A DNA stretch of 64,000 nucleotides from Flaccisagitta enflata (GCA_965153355.1 OZ231126.1:22444001-22508000), one strand, 5' to 3'. Positions 24,092 to 34,670 are shown, numbered from the stretch's first letter. Notes: generated from the sequence alone by a model not told the origin. A program made the numbers and translations.

Positions 24092-24305
24092 GTTTTTAGT
24101 TGCGGACACACAACTCTACAAGAGGCTTTTTCCCTCCGTCCCTCCCTCCATTTGTCTGTCCGTCCTTCGGTCTGTCCGTCCATTGATCGATCGTTCTGTG
24201 ATGATCAAGTTGAAAAGTGAATGTTTGTGTGCAGGCTCTAGGTTGAGGAATTGGTGGGGGTCGGGTGCCCCTGCCCACCCGTTTGCAGGGATATTGTGAC
24301 CGCGC
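24092..24305 (-). mobile_element. Helitron-like (HINE) copy, second subfamily
   Basis: TTTAGTTGCGGACACACAAC, CCGTCCTTCGGTCTGTCCGT, GGGTCGGGTGCCCCTGCCCA; collinear with 8350-8548. Confidence 0.6.
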
Positions 24306-24700
24306 GTCCCTTGATTGAATATCATATCATTTCATTTAGCTAATACAGCTAAAATGATAAAAAATTGACATCTTTGATAAAAAAGTGTTTTTTCAAAAAA
24401 ATTTGGTTGTTGTCAGTGACGATTGCATACTTTAGGCACATACCTAACTGGTCAGCTAAGTATTGACTTACATATAATTTTCTGCTTGGATATATGAAAA
24501 GACAAAAAATATCTTTTGGGCCAGTAAGATCATAGCAACTTTTACGCATGTCAAAAGATATTACGATTTAATGAATTTAAAACTTTTTTATTTTGCTTGG
24601 TGAATCTCTTACCTTTCTGTGAACTGTAATCAGGGCTTTTAAACCTAATGATTATAAAAATCATTTGTATAAAAAAGATCAATCATTTAATAAACCAACA

Positions 24701-25284
24701 TAACACCTCTCACAAAATTAGGCGAACTGGGATCAGAACTTGTCCAAAATTGTGTTTTAAAGTCCAAAACAGGAGTCCAGGTTAATGATAATTTAAAAAA
24801 CTATTATTCCCATGAGGATTCTACAAAAAAAAACTTCAAATCATGTCAACCAATAGCTGTAAAAAACTTCATCAATTGATATCATGCAAATTTTAGGTTT
24901 AGTTTAGCTTCAAATTTGTTGCTAAAAACCATTTTTTCAGCTGTGACTGACTGTATCTTGGTACTGTTGACTATTTTTTGTCTGTTTGTGATACAAGAAC
25001 CTGAGAATTGATGTTTTCTTGCCTTTTTCATGATAAATTTTAAGGAGGTTTATGTTCGTCTAATCATCACAAATTTCCTCGTCAAAATCAGTCAAAATCT
25101 TTCACTGGATTTTTGGCATAACACTTTCTGAGAGCTACGCACTTTCCCGGGTACGCAATATTGCCCCGGTTTTCGAAAATACTATATTTTAGCTCCATCT
25201 GTGTCAAATTTCAACTCACTGAATGCATTATTTCTATCAATTTTGATAATTTTGCCAGTTCGTTTAATTATGTGAGAGGTGTTA
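24701..25284. mobile_element. TIR element, 584 bp
   Basis: TAACACCTCTCACAAAATTA at the left and TAATTATGTGAGAGGTGTTA at the right; similarity extends about 30 bp (GGCGAACTGG / CCAGTTCGTT). If the outer TA is the target duplication, a Tc1/mariner-type origin is possible. Confidence 0.7.
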
Positions 25285-25309
25285 ATTGATAATATTTTGA
25301 TAATAGAAA

Positions 25310-25520
25310 AACAAGGCCAACCCCTTACAGTCGCGTGCAGTTGTTAAGACCAAAAGACCAAAAGACTAAAAGACTAAAAGATTAAAAGACCAAAAGACGA
25401 AAAATGATGCAATCGACAAAAAACGGCAAAAAAAAACAAAGTATTACCGACCGACCAACTGACCGGCAGACGGACAGACGGACAGAGTGGGTCATAGAGT
25501 CGCGTGCACGCGACTAAAAA
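25310..25520 (+). mobile_element. Helitron-like (HINE) copy with internal (AGACCAAA)n
   Basis: AACAAGGCC, CAGTCGCGTGCAG, then seven units of AAAAGACC/AAAAGACT, a CAGACGGACAGACGGACAGA tract and perfect hairpin AGTCGCGTGCACGCGACT with A-run. Confidence 0.7.
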
Positions 25521-25762
25521 CATATTGAAAAAAAGCAAAATCAATACATAGATTTAAAAAAAGTGGCAGAGCAAATTCACTCATGATTTGTCATTTGTGT
25601 CTTATGGCAAAATTTTAAAGTGCTATACGACTTTTTAAGCCACTTTTCAGTTCGTCGGTCCATCGCTACTGCTGTCACACACACACACGTTTTCATGTTT
25701 TTGGTAACAATGAGAAAATGTATCCATTGCGTTCGCGCTTCGCATGTGTTTAGTCGTGCTAC

Positions 25763-25860
25763 TCTTTCATTTGAGACTAATCTGGCATCTGTAGCTCAAA
25801 CCGTTTAGACAGGAGAATGATTTGAAGAAAAACTTCCAGGTTACTGGTAAAAATTCTGTG
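25763..25860. mobile_element. Fragment of the foldback family at 54773
   Basis: CATTTGAGACTAATCTGGCA and CTGTAGCTCAAACCGTTTAG match 55250-55300. Confidence 0.6.
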
Positions 25861-26424
25861 AAATGGGAAGGTTTGACCAGAGTATAATTCATTCCTTTGC
25901 CAACCAAGATTATTCTTATGAAAAACGGCACATTCTAACACCTAGTAGAACTAATTAGGAGGCTATACCTCAAATTTCGTATTACTGGGCCATCAAGAAG
26001 TGTGGTTTTTGTGCTTTTATGTTTTTACCAAATTTTTTGCACATCCTGTTAAAAAAAACTGGATTGACTTTTTGTTACATTGCAATTTGAAAAGAGGTCA
26101 AGAGTCGATCCACAGGGGTCACCAAGTTTTCCGGAGCACAAATTTTAGTCTACAAGCAAAAGTCAGGAGACGGTTTATTCATTTTTTTTTGCGTATTTTC
26201 ACCTATTTGACATGACATCCAGACACCCAAACTTGATTCATGGCATCGTGGGTACGTAAAGAGAATTTTACCTGGACCACACGTTTTCGACCACACTTTT
26301 TTGTACTTACTCATTGGCCAGTTGACGTGCCTTTTAGTGTAAGTGTGGGTGTGTTTTTGTGCAGCCGTATCTGTTTGTCTGTCCTAATGCCCGAACGTCT
26401 GGCAAGACTGAACTCTACACAAAC

Positions 26425-26622
26425 CTTCAAAGCGATAGCTGCCGCGTGTTTGACGTCTCTTCCAGCCATTTCCTTTTCCAAAAAAGCAACTTTGCCTTGA
26501 CTCATATGCAGCTCGTTGATCTGCAGCAGCAGAGCAGAGATTTGGGCGTCTTTTGCCGTCAAATCGGCCTCGCTGTCGCTCTCGAAACTTACCAAGCTTG
26601 ATTCGCTCGCAACGCTCAGGCC
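26425..26622 (-). CDS. Coiled-coil protein, exon C
   Basis: A 198-nt exon (66 codons, phase 0 at both ends) after TTCCTCTGCACTCCTTAG. It encodes FESDSEADLTAKDAQISALL and LQINELHMSQGKVAFLEKEM, then AGRDVKHAAAIALK, before a GTTTGTG donor. The heptad pattern (I..LLLQI.EL, VAFLEKEM) indicates coiled coil. The MITE at 26650-27163 was inserted about 18 bases upstream of the polypyrimidine tract and acceptor and left them intact. No further exon was recognised to the left, so the 3' end of the gene is unknown. Open frames and compatible phases over three exons argue for a living gene. Confidence 0.55.
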
Positions 26623-26649
26623 CTAAGGAGTGCAGAGGAAGGGGGGTAT

Positions 26650-27163
26650 TTGGGTGCTTCACATAGCAAAAGTTGGTTACATCTTTTCACCTTTTTTACC
26701 TAATACGGAGTTACTAATTTTAGGACCCTTATCATTTTTTTTTATCATAAATCGTTCATCTTCCGTTTGTTAGAAAATTGTTTTTTAAGACCTAGTTTGC
26801 ATAATGGGTGACATAAAAAAATATATTGATATTCTTTGAATTAGCTTTTACAAATTTCTACTCTTCATTGAATTGTTAATCTGCCTTTTCAATAGATCTT
26901 CTATAGCTTATGTTCTGAGATTTCAGTTATTTTTTACAAAGATCATGATTTTCTCAACCAAAAAATTGTCCTTTTTGTAACAAAACTACATAGGATTTTG
27001 CTGAATTCTGGGAAATCTGTGGAAACTTTAAAGGCCAAAACAAAATCGGAAGATAAAGGAATTATGAAAAAATAAAAATGGTCATCTTTATGATATTTGC
27101 TCCTCTACATTATCAAAGTAGGGTGAAGGGATACTCCAAACTTTTGCTGTAGGAAGCACCTAA
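26650..27163. mobile_element. 514-bp MITE with 9-bp TSD, copy 2
   Basis: Collinear with the copy at 22883 over its full length, same orientation. Perfect 9-bp duplication GGGGGGTAT (26641-26649, 27164-27172). It lies in an intron of the coiled-coil gene, just upstream of the exon C acceptor. Confidence 0.85.
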
Positions 27164-27189
27164 GGGGGGTATATTGGTTTTGACAGGAC

Positions 27190-27462
27190 AAATTGTTGTT
27201 GCTGTTATTTTTGTTGATGTTGTTGTTGTTGTCATTGTTGTCGTTGTTGTTGTTGTTGTTGTTGTTGTTATTGCTTTCGTTATTGCTTTTGTTGTTGTTG
27301 TTGTTGTTGTTGTTGTTTTTTTTTTGTGGTTTCGGTTGTAGACATTGCTTTTGTTTTTGTTTTTTTTATATTATTGTTGTTTTTTTGTTGTTTTTTTTTT
27401 TTGGTTGCTTTTGGTATTTTTTTTTCTTATTGTTGTTGTCGTTGTCATTGGCATTGTCGTCG

Positions 27463-27494
<32 letters not shown>

Positions 27495-27531
27495 GCTGTT
27501 GTTGTTGTTGTTGTTGTGGTTGTTGTTGTGG

Positions 27532-27563
<32 letters not shown>

Positions 27564-27565
27564 AA
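27190..27565. repeat. (TTG)n tract
   Basis: About 370 bp of TTG/TTT units directly downstream (on the minus strand) of the exon B donor site. Confidence 0.95.
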
Positions 27566-27576
27566 GAAGCTGTTAC

Positions 27577-27695
27577 CTGCAACTGAGCCTTGTACATGGC
27601 CTGGAGTTCGGCCTTAAGGGCTGCCGCGCGGGCGTTGTAATGTTCACGAAGGCCCTTCAGAGATTCTTGAAGCTTGAGTTTGGTGTTGACGGAGG
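27577..27695 (-). CDS. Coiled-coil protein, exon B
   Basis: A 119-nt minus-strand exon after a long polypyrimidine tract ending CTCGATAG, ending before GTAACA. Two leading bases complete the phase-1 codon left by exon A (Ala); the exon then runs 39 codons and ends in phase 0. It encodes KLQESLKGLREHYN and LKAELQAMYKAQLQ. This resembles the lamin/intermediate-filament stretch with LRxQHExQxxxYKxELExTYxAKL, which supports a filament-type coiled coil, but similarity by eye is weak. The downstream intron opens with a 370-bp (TTG)n tract seven bases from the splice site and also carries a 515-bp MITE. Confidence 0.6.
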
Positions 27696-27852
27696 CTATC
27701 GAGGAAAGCAACGTTGACAAGGAGAGGGTGGAAGAGTCAACCTGTAGTTCATGGGTAGCAGTAAACGCAGTGTATACAAGGCTATATAATCAAATGAAAA
27801 TCTCAAGGTAGGCCTGTAATCCAAATTAAACCAAACTTCAAACGCCGACTAC

Positions 27853-28040
27853 CGGATTCTTCCACCGCTGCCGCTTTCGCCGCCAATGCCGCGTTCAAGC
27901 GCTCCGTCAGCGAAGCCAATTCCGCTTCCGCCGCGGCCAAGTGCTTCGTCAAGGCGGCATTGTTCGCCTCGACCCGCGTGATCTTAACGGCGATGGCTTC
28001 CGCCTCGGCACGCCATTTCTTGTAGGGGGCGTAAGCCAAG
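27853..28040 (-). CDS. Coiled-coil protein, exon A (possible lamin/intermediate-filament rod)
   Basis: On the minus strand a strong 3' splice site (CTTTTTCATCCCCTTGCAG) precedes a 188-nt exon with 62 full codons. It encodes YKKWRAEAEAIAVKITRVEA and AEAELASLTERLNAALAAKA, an Ala/Glu/Lys/Leu-rich sequence with coiled-coil character and unusually high GC. The donor is GTAGTC after GAATCCG (phase 1). The Leu-Asn-x-Ala-Leu-Ala-x-Lys pattern recalls coil 1B of lamins, but the roughly 80 residues that should separate it from exon B in a lamin are missing, so that resemblance may be generic. I do not recognise the protein. Exons B and C continue it in frame. Confidence 0.6.
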
Positions 28041-28051
28041 CTGCAAGGGGA

Positions 28052-28614
28052 TGAAAAAGCCCGCTCAAAATAGATTTTCAACCTTATGAATAAAGTAATG
28101 ACGCTGAATAAAACTGAGGAAGTCAAAAGTCTTCAGCGTTACTAGTTTAGATGTTGTACAAACTTTTCTTTCTAAAAAAAAGGAGTAAAAAAGAAACACT
28201 TATCCTACGTCTATTTTTTAAAACGCGCTTCCTCCGACTTCAGAGTTCACCTTTCAATGTATCATTGCGCGCCAAGAGAGAAAGACAAACTGACAAAAAA
28301 CAAAAAATAAATGGACAAACAGATACAGTGATACACGGGCAGTGCATTGTTTCACTTAAAATGGTTCAGCCTGAATGCAGCTGTCAATGTTACGCAATTT
28401 TGCGCCATGAAAAAGATGTTCCTGTAAGAGCTGACGCGCGTGTGTAACTTACTACACTATAGTGAGACAGCAATGATGACAAGGTAATTCGTACCTTAAA
28501 AATCACCTTTACATACGTCCCCATGCGAGTGAGGAAGTAGATCTACAAAGAAAACTGAAATATCGTCCAAACATGATGAGTGACATCAATGAAAAAAAAG
28601 TTGACCGTTATTGG
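28052..28614. repeat. 570-bp interspersed repeat, copy 1
   Basis: Collinear with 35670-36243: AAAAAGCCCGCT, GACGCTGAATAAAACTG, AACACTTATCCTACG, AATGTATCATTGCGCGCCAA, TTAAAAATCACCTTTACAT, GAGGAAGTAGATCTA. No TIR or protein frame identified. It starts 12 bases from the exon A acceptor. Confidence 0.85.
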
Positions 28615-28969
28615 GAAAAAAATCGAAAAGCGTTTTTCGATTTTTTGAGTTCCGAATGATAGTTACGACTTACGATCATATGATGGATGAAACTAAGGAG
28701 AGAGACAATTTGAGAAAGTTGAGTCAGAATTAGGCTCGCCCGTGGCTGGGGTTGAAATTGGTACAGGGTGATAGAGGGCACTTTTTTACACCTTTTGGAA
28801 GAAAAAAACAGGACACTGTAGGACCAATACTTTAGGCGCTATGAATTTTTTTATCTTTTTTTATCTTTTTACATTTTCCGGATTTTTCTCAAAGATCTAT
28901 ATTTTTCATTGATCTCAATTTTGGGCCCTAAGTAACAACAAAAATGAGTTCAGGAGAGGGCATAGGGAG

Positions 28970-29585
28970 GGTGGGTGAAGGAGGGAGGGAGGGAGAGCGT
29001 AGGAGGGAGAGGGAGGGAGGGAGGGAGGGGGAGGGAGGGAGGGAGAGGGAGAGAGGGAGGGAGGGATGAAGAGGGAGGGAAAGAGGGAGGAAGGGAGGGA
29101 GAAATAGAGGGAGAAAGGGGGAGGGAGAGGGAGGGAGAGAGGGGGAGTGAGAGAGGGAGATAGGGAGGAAGAAAGTGAGAGAGGGAGGGAGAGAGAGGGA
29201 GAGGGAGGAAGAGGGAGAGAAGGATGAAGAGAGAGGGAGAGGGTGAGTGAGAGAGAGGGAGAGGCAGGAAGAGGGAGAGGGAGGGAGAGGGAAGGAGGGT
29301 GAGGGAGAGGGAGGGGCAGAGGGAGGGAGAGGGGGATGGAGAGAGGGAGGGTGGGAAGAGGAAGAGAGGGAAGGAGAAATGGAAGGAGAGAGGGAGGGAG
29401 AAAGGGAGGGAGAGAAAGAGGGAGAGAGGGAGGGAGCAAGGGAGGGAGAAGGAGGGAGAGAGAGGGAGGGAGAGAAAAGGAGGGAGAGAGAAGGAGAAAG
29501 AGAGAGAGAGCGGAAGGAGAGAAAGAGGGAGGGAGAGGGAGAAAGAGGGAGGGGAAGGAGAGAGAGAGGAGAAGAGAGAGAACAG
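28970..29585. repeat. (GGGA)n purine tract
   Basis: About 600 bp of GGGAGGGA/GAGA units; both strands give long low-complexity frames that are not genes. Confidence 0.95.
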
Positions 29586-29587
29586 GT

Positions 29588-30155
29588 CATGGGCAATATG
29601 TAGTCAGCGATACCCGTTGCCCTGCTTTGAGGGGAAGCAGGAGCGGCCTTTAAAGGGACGAGTCACATATGTTTCTATGGGGGACTTTGTTATTCCTACC
29701 TGAAAAGTGGAGAAGAGATACTAGAGGCGGGCAGAAAGGCATTCAGGACCTAACTGAGGTCTAAGAAAGCTGATAAGGCCTGAGAAATGCAAGTGGAAGC
29801 TGAAGGCTGACTTGAGGCAGAGAGAGCTGGATTAAGGCTTGGAAGAGGCCAGAGGACTATGATTTGAAGCCTGGGGCAATAAATTGAGGTTTAGATGGCT
29901 GATTTGAGGCCTAAGAGGCCAGGCCTAATTCGAGGCATGAGAGCCAGGTTTGAGCCTGAGAATTTCGTTGAGGCCTGAAAGCCAGATTTGAAACTGAAGG
30001 CAGATGGAGGCCTGAGAGCCAGATTGAGGCCTGGAGGCTGGATTTGAGGCCTGAGAGGCCAGATTTGAGGCCTAGGGGGTCTGATGAGGGAGAATGGACG
30101 GATGAGCAAAAGTCCCCACCATGTTCTACAGGACTTTACTCCCCTTGTTTAACTC
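29588..30155. mobile_element. Minisatellite-bearing composite repeat (GAGGCCTGAGAGGCCAGATT units)
   Basis: Starts GGGCAATATGTAGTCAGCGA, carries diverged GAGGCCTGAGAGCCAG units from 29740 to 30080, and ends with GTCCCCACCATGTTCTACAG, a block also found at 31805. Confidence 0.55.
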
Positions 30156-30173
30156 TTAAAGCAGAAAAACAAA

Positions 30174-30322
30174 TCAGAGCCCATGAGGAATGTAGATGCT
30201 GGCATATGGCGTGATGCTACTTTCTTGCAGTCAGTTGAATTCAAATTCAGAGCAAAACTTTAAGTGTTGCACGCGACAAGCAATACTTTTTCAAGCCCTA
30301 TTTCTTGATGTCAATTTCCAAG
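30174..30322. repeat. 150-bp interspersed repeat, copy 1
   Basis: AATTCAGAGCAAAACT and AATACTTTTTCAAGCCCTA are shared, in order, with 36685-36828. Frames are broken in this copy. Confidence 0.65.
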
Positions 30323-30470
30323 GCAGCGCTTGGAGCTTCGGAATAGGCGCCTCCAATTGAGACTTGAAGGCAAACTTGAGACTGTTACTTCCTGTTGATG
30401 TACTGGGAGAGAATGGGTCAAAAAGAGGAGAGGAAAATTGCAGCATGAGGAGAAGAAGAAGAAGAAGAAG

Positions 30471-31150
30471 AATAGTCGCAAAAGCGTTAGATGGTCAGCG
30501 GTACCCGTTGCCCCTATATGAGTGTATGTGGGTATGAGGTGGTTAGTGGGGCAGCGGCCCCGAGGCCGATGACCTATGCTCAGCAAGTTTCCGGGATTCA
30601 GGCCCCAAGGCTGGGATTTGAGTCAGAGGCTTGGATTTGAGCCTGGAGGCTGGGATTTAAGCCTCAAGGCTGGGATTTGAGCCTTGAGGCTGGGATTTGA
30701 GCCTTGAGGCTGGGATTTGAGCCTCGAGGCTGGGATTTGAGCCTCGAGGCTGGGATTTGAGCCTCGAGGCTGGGATTTGAGCCTCGAGGCTGGGATTTGA
30801 GCCTCGAGGCTGGGATTTGAGCCTCGAGGCTGGGATTTGAGCCTCGAGGCTGGGATTTGAGCCTCGAGGCTGGGATTTGAGCCTCGAGGCTGGGATTTGA
30901 GCCTCGAGGCTGGGATTTGAGCCTCGAGGCTGGGATTTGAGCCTCGAGGCTGGGATTTGAGCCTCGAGGCAGGATCACAGCCTCGAGGCTGGGATCTGAG
31001 CCTGGAGGCTGGGATCACGAGCCTCGAGGCTAGGAAGATGAGCCTCAATGCTGGAATATAGTCTCCAAGAGGACAAAGAAGATGGAGGAGGAGAAGGAGA
31101 AATTTCTGCATATGTGAAAGCATAGGTCAGCCCGGCCTTAAGGGCCGCTG
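30471..31150 (+). mobile_element. TIR element with internal 20-bp minisatellite
   Basis: Head GCGTTAGATGGTCAGCGGTA, then inverted ends GGGGCAGCGGCCCCGAGGCC...ATGACCTATGC and GCATAGGTCAG...GGGCCGCTGCCC. Between them lie about 20 copies of a 20-bp unit, GCCTCGAGGCTGGGATTTGA. The repeats make long but artificial minus-strand frames. Confidence 0.75.
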
Positions 31151-31189
31151 CCCAAAAAAGAAGAAAAGGAAAAAGGAGCTAGTGCAAGG

Positions 31190-31855
31190 GGGCAATATGT
31201 AGTCAGCGATACCCGTTGCCCTGCTGTGCATGATTGTGAATTTGAGGTGAGGAGGCAGGGCAGAAAGCGACCCCGAAGGGGCAGAAGTCTGTAGGAACAC
31301 AGGGCTTTTGTTGCGTCCGTTAGGTCAAATCATCCGTCTCTGTACAGGCTGAATTCCAAATCTAGAAGGGAATACAGTCTCATATAAGGCCTAAGAATGC
31401 CAGTTGGGAGCTTGAGAGGGCTGACTTGAGGCTTGAAAGAGCTGGATCAAGGCTTGGAAGGCCATGGACAACTGACTTGAGGATCAGATAGCTGATTTCA
31501 GGCTTGAAAGGCCTAATTTGAGGCAAAAGGTTGGATTTGAGGCTTAAGAGGCCAGATTTGAGGCCTGAGAGGCCAGATTTGAAGCCTGAAAGACTGAATA
31601 AAAAGCCTGAGAGACAAAATTTGAAGCCTAAAAGGCCCGAGGATTTGAGAGCCTAGAGGCTAGTCTTAAGGCCTGAAGGCATAATATGAGCTTGTAGGGG
31701 TCTAGTTTGAGGCCTCAGGAGCCACATTTTGAGGCCTCAGAGGCCGGGTGAGGCCTGAGAGTGCAGGGGAGGGCTCGCGCACGAGACGGACGGGACGAAC
31801 GAGAGTCCCCCTGTGTTCTACAGGACATCGTCCCCCTTGGAACCGCTGCCCAAGA
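31190..31855. mobile_element. TIR element with GAGGCCTGAGAG minisatellite
   Basis: CCCCGAAGGGGCAGAAGTCT and AGGAACACAGGGCTTTT on the left are inverted on the right as AGTCCCCCTGTGTTCTACAG and CGTCCCCCTTGG, ending CCGCTGCCC. The interior is GAGGCCTGAGAGGCCAGATT units. Confidence 0.6.
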
Positions 31856-32470
31856 GAAATAACAAAGCGTTACATAGTGTAATTACCCGATGTCCTAAGA
31901 GATTAGTATATGTCGGAATGAGATTATAAGAGGCATTGGCCGGAAGGCTCGACCTATGATCTCCATAGGACAATTTTCTCTGGTTTGAGAAGCTGGTTTG
32001 GAGAGCTGAGAGAATTTGCAAATTTTGGCTCTGAGTCCCAGTTGCCTGGTGTGAGAGCGTGGTTTTGGGGTCAAGGGGGCTTGATTGATTACAAAGGCCT
32101 TATTTTGGTCTGAGGGGTCTAATTTGGTCTAAAAAACCTGACATGGGGTCTGAGGCCTGATGAATCTGAGAAGGCTAATTTGGGGTCTAAAGCCTGATCT
32201 GGGTCTGGGAAGCCTGATTTGGGGTCTGAGGCCTGATTCGGGTCCTGGGAGGCCTGACTTGAGGGTCTGAGAAGGCTGATTTGGGGTCAGAAAGGTCTGA
32301 TTTGGAGTCGAAAAAGGCTTGTTTAGGTCTGAGCTTTATTTGAAGGCTTGGGGAGGATACCTAGGACTAAGACGGGCGGACCGGACGGGGAGCGAGCGAG
32401 CAGACCGGAGAAAATTGCCCTATGTAGAATCATAGGAGTCATCAGCCCCTCGGGGCCGCTGCTAAAAACA
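31856..32470. mobile_element. Minisatellite-bearing composite repeat (GGGGTCTGAGGCCTGATT units)
   Basis: Diverged GATTTGGGGTCTGAGGCCTG units at 32060-32340, then GGGCGGACCGGACGGGGAGC and CAGCCCCTCGGGGCCGCTGC, the family's end block. Confidence 0.55.
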
Positions 32471-32487
32471 AGAGGAAGAAAGGAAGA

Positions 32488-32608
32488 AAGAGTAAGAGAA
32501 GAAGAGGAAGAAGAAGAAGGAGAAGAAGACGAAGAAGAAGAAGAAGAAGAAGAAGAAGAAGACGAAGAAGAAGACGAGGAAGAAGAAGACAAAGAAGTCA
32601 AAGGAGAC
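32488..32608. repeat. (GAA)n tract
   Basis: About 120 bp of GAA/GAC units. Confidence 0.9.
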
Positions 32609-32673
32609 AAAGAAGAAGATCCTCACAGCTGACTACTGCGCGTTTCTGTCACAGATAACCGCGTTTTAATCGT

Positions 32674-32969
32674 TTTATAGTCGCATGCTACGCCACTCTA
32701 TATTCTGCTTTGTCGGTTGGTCGGCCGGTCCCCCTTTATTGAGCAGCGGCCCTAAAGGGGCCGATGACCCTTGCTTTTATACATAGGGAAATTGCTCCTT
32801 CTCCTTCTCCTACATCCCCCCGCTGCTGCCCTGCTCCCTCCATCAAATTAAAATTAAAATTTTGAGCTTTCTGGGATAGCTGCTCCTGCCCACATGCCCC
32901 ATTGACCTTTTCTTTCACTGTCCCTGCCCCCCTCCACGCGACTGGAGTACCCGTTTATCCGGTCTTGTT
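32674..32969 (-). mobile_element. Helitron-like (HINE) copy carrying a piece of the GCTGCCC-ended family
   Basis: AGTCGCATGCTACGCCACTC, GTCGGTTGGTCGGCCGGTCC, then GAGCAGCGGCCCTAAAGGGG...CTGCCCTGCTCC inserted, then CCACGCGACTGGAGTACCCG and GGTCTTGTT. Confidence 0.65.
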
Positions 32970-32997
32970 AACAGGCTACTCGCACCATTTACTCTGC

Positions 32998-33056
32998 TTA
33001 CCCGCTCCGTATTACCCTGCTCGCTCCATTCACGGGCTCCCTTACTTCGCTCACTC
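32998..33056. mobile_element. Fragment of the GAGCGA-rich MITE, inverted
   Basis: CTCGCTCCATTCACGGGCTC and CTTCGCTCACTCC match the reverse complement of the interior of the copies at 941 and 14409. Both ends are missing. Confidence 0.5.
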
Positions 33057-33088
33057 CTATGTGGGATGGTGATGGTTTACACAGTTCA

Positions 33089-33192
<104 letters not shown>

Positions 33193-33430
33193 ACTTGTCA
33201 TCGGCATCTTTGATGATCCGTAATTGTCCCACGTAACTATTGCAATCGAGCTTTGCTTATCATCCAATACATTTCCAGAAAGACAAAGAAGAAACAAGAA
33301 TGAAAAAAAAAAGAAAAAAAAAAAAAACTAGACGTGTCTGCGCCTTGGTTCAACATCTGTTAACGGAAAATCTATGATGCAATTTTTCCAACGCTGCATA
33401 GTACTAGTAGGGAATTAATGTACGGTATGC

Positions 33431-33440
33431 NNNNNNNNNN
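33431..33440. other. Assembly gap
   Basis: Ten N followed by TCTCTCTCTC; probably a collapsed microsatellite of unknown true size. Confidence 0.95.
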
Positions 33441-33532
33441 TCTCTCTCTCTTTTCTCGCGCGGGCCACGCGGAACAAATTGCTTTCAAAACCGGCATCTG
33501 AAGATCTGCAGATTTTGTGTGTTTGGCGGTTT

Positions 33533-33620
33533 TCCTGTTTAATTCTGGAAGTCTTTTTTCCTTTTTTTCCCTGTGTTTTTCCTGTTTAATTCTGGAAGTC
33601 TTTTTCCTTTTTTTTTACTC
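33533..33620. repeat. Tandem duplication of a ~53-bp unit
   Basis: TTTTCCTGTTTAATTCTGGA and AGTCTTTTTNCCTTTTTTT occur twice in succession. Confidence 0.75.
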
Positions 33621-33704
33621 CAATCGGTTATCTATCATAAACGCGCGCGAGTGAAAAAGAAGAAGAAACATTGGACATCCGATCTAGACAGATCCAATCG
33701 AACT

Positions 33705-33738
33705 TGGCAACAACAACAACAACAACAACAACAACAAC
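33705..33738. repeat. (CAA)n microsatellite
   Basis: About eleven CAA units. Confidence 0.9.
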
Positions 33739-33789
33739 TCTGAACAAAACACCCAAACTCTCCTTTTGCCAGGAACAAAATTCTAAGTT

Positions 33790-34036
33790 AACAAGGCCAG
33801 ATACACGGCTAGACCCAAGCTAAGTGCAGTTGAGCAGGGGCTGTGATTAAAAAGGGCTAACCAAGCATCTGGGCGGGAGCACTAGTGCAAAAACTTACCC
33901 TAGACGCAAAAGCAAAGAGCTATCGACCCACTGACGGACCAACCAATTACCAACGGCTCGACCTCCTAACGACAGACAGACCAACCAGTAGACCGACCGG
34001 CCGACATATTCTAGAGTGGCGTGCACGCTCCTAAAA
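33790..34036 (+). mobile_element. Helitron-like (HINE) copy
   Basis: AACAAGGCCAGATACACGGC, GAGCAGGGGCTGTGATTAAA, GACCGACCGGCCGACATATT and a decayed hairpin GGCGTGCACGCTCCTAAAAA. Confidence 0.65.
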
Positions 34037-34154
34037 ACCCGAGTAACTTCTCGACTTTTGGCAACGGAAAACTAATATGAAATCTGGATATCATTTACAG
34101 ATAATATCTCTGAGAAAAAATCATTGAAACCACCCACGCCAACACCACCTTCCA

Positions 34155-34156
34155 CC

Positions 34157-34205
<49 letters not shown>

Positions 34206-34206
34206 A

Positions 34207-34258
<52 letters not shown>

Positions 34259-34263
34259 GGACA
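34155..34263. repeat. (ACAG)n microsatellite
   Basis: About 27 ACAG units. Confidence 0.95.
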
Positions 34264-34670
34264 GACACATCGAGAGCATAGGCATGAACTGGGACGGCGA
34301 CAGAGAGAAAGAAAAAAAGAAAAAAAAAAAGAGATGCTAAAAGAATGAATGAATGTCTGAGATAGAAATTAATATCGGCGGAGAGACTGAACGTTGATTA
34401 AATAAACAAAAGCCGGTGACCCGAACTGAGAACTCGATAACAGATTCTTGTTACTCTAATCTGCCTGTCTGCATGGCTGTATAGATTAAGCAGCATCCCC
34501 AGGGTCCATCAATGATCATCGCGTCAAGTGCTTCAGCGAGGATGTCTTTAATGCGTCTTCGTATCTCTATGAGAGGGTCCGTCCGTTGGTCCGTCGATTT
34601 GTCTGTTATACCTCTCCTTAAACAAGTTGCCCGCCCGAGATTGTAAGGCGCTGTCCTCGCATCTTTCAAA

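Noticed and set aside
30623-31123. 166-codon minus-strand frame with repeated Ile-Pro-Ala-Ser-Arg-Leu units
   Set aside because: The 20-bp minisatellite unit gives a 20-residue periodic frame with no conserved protein character.
34500-34600. Minus-strand frame with IKDILAEALDAMIIDGPWGC
   Set aside because: It overlaps a decayed Helitron-like tract and has no clear splice sites or homology that I can recognise.
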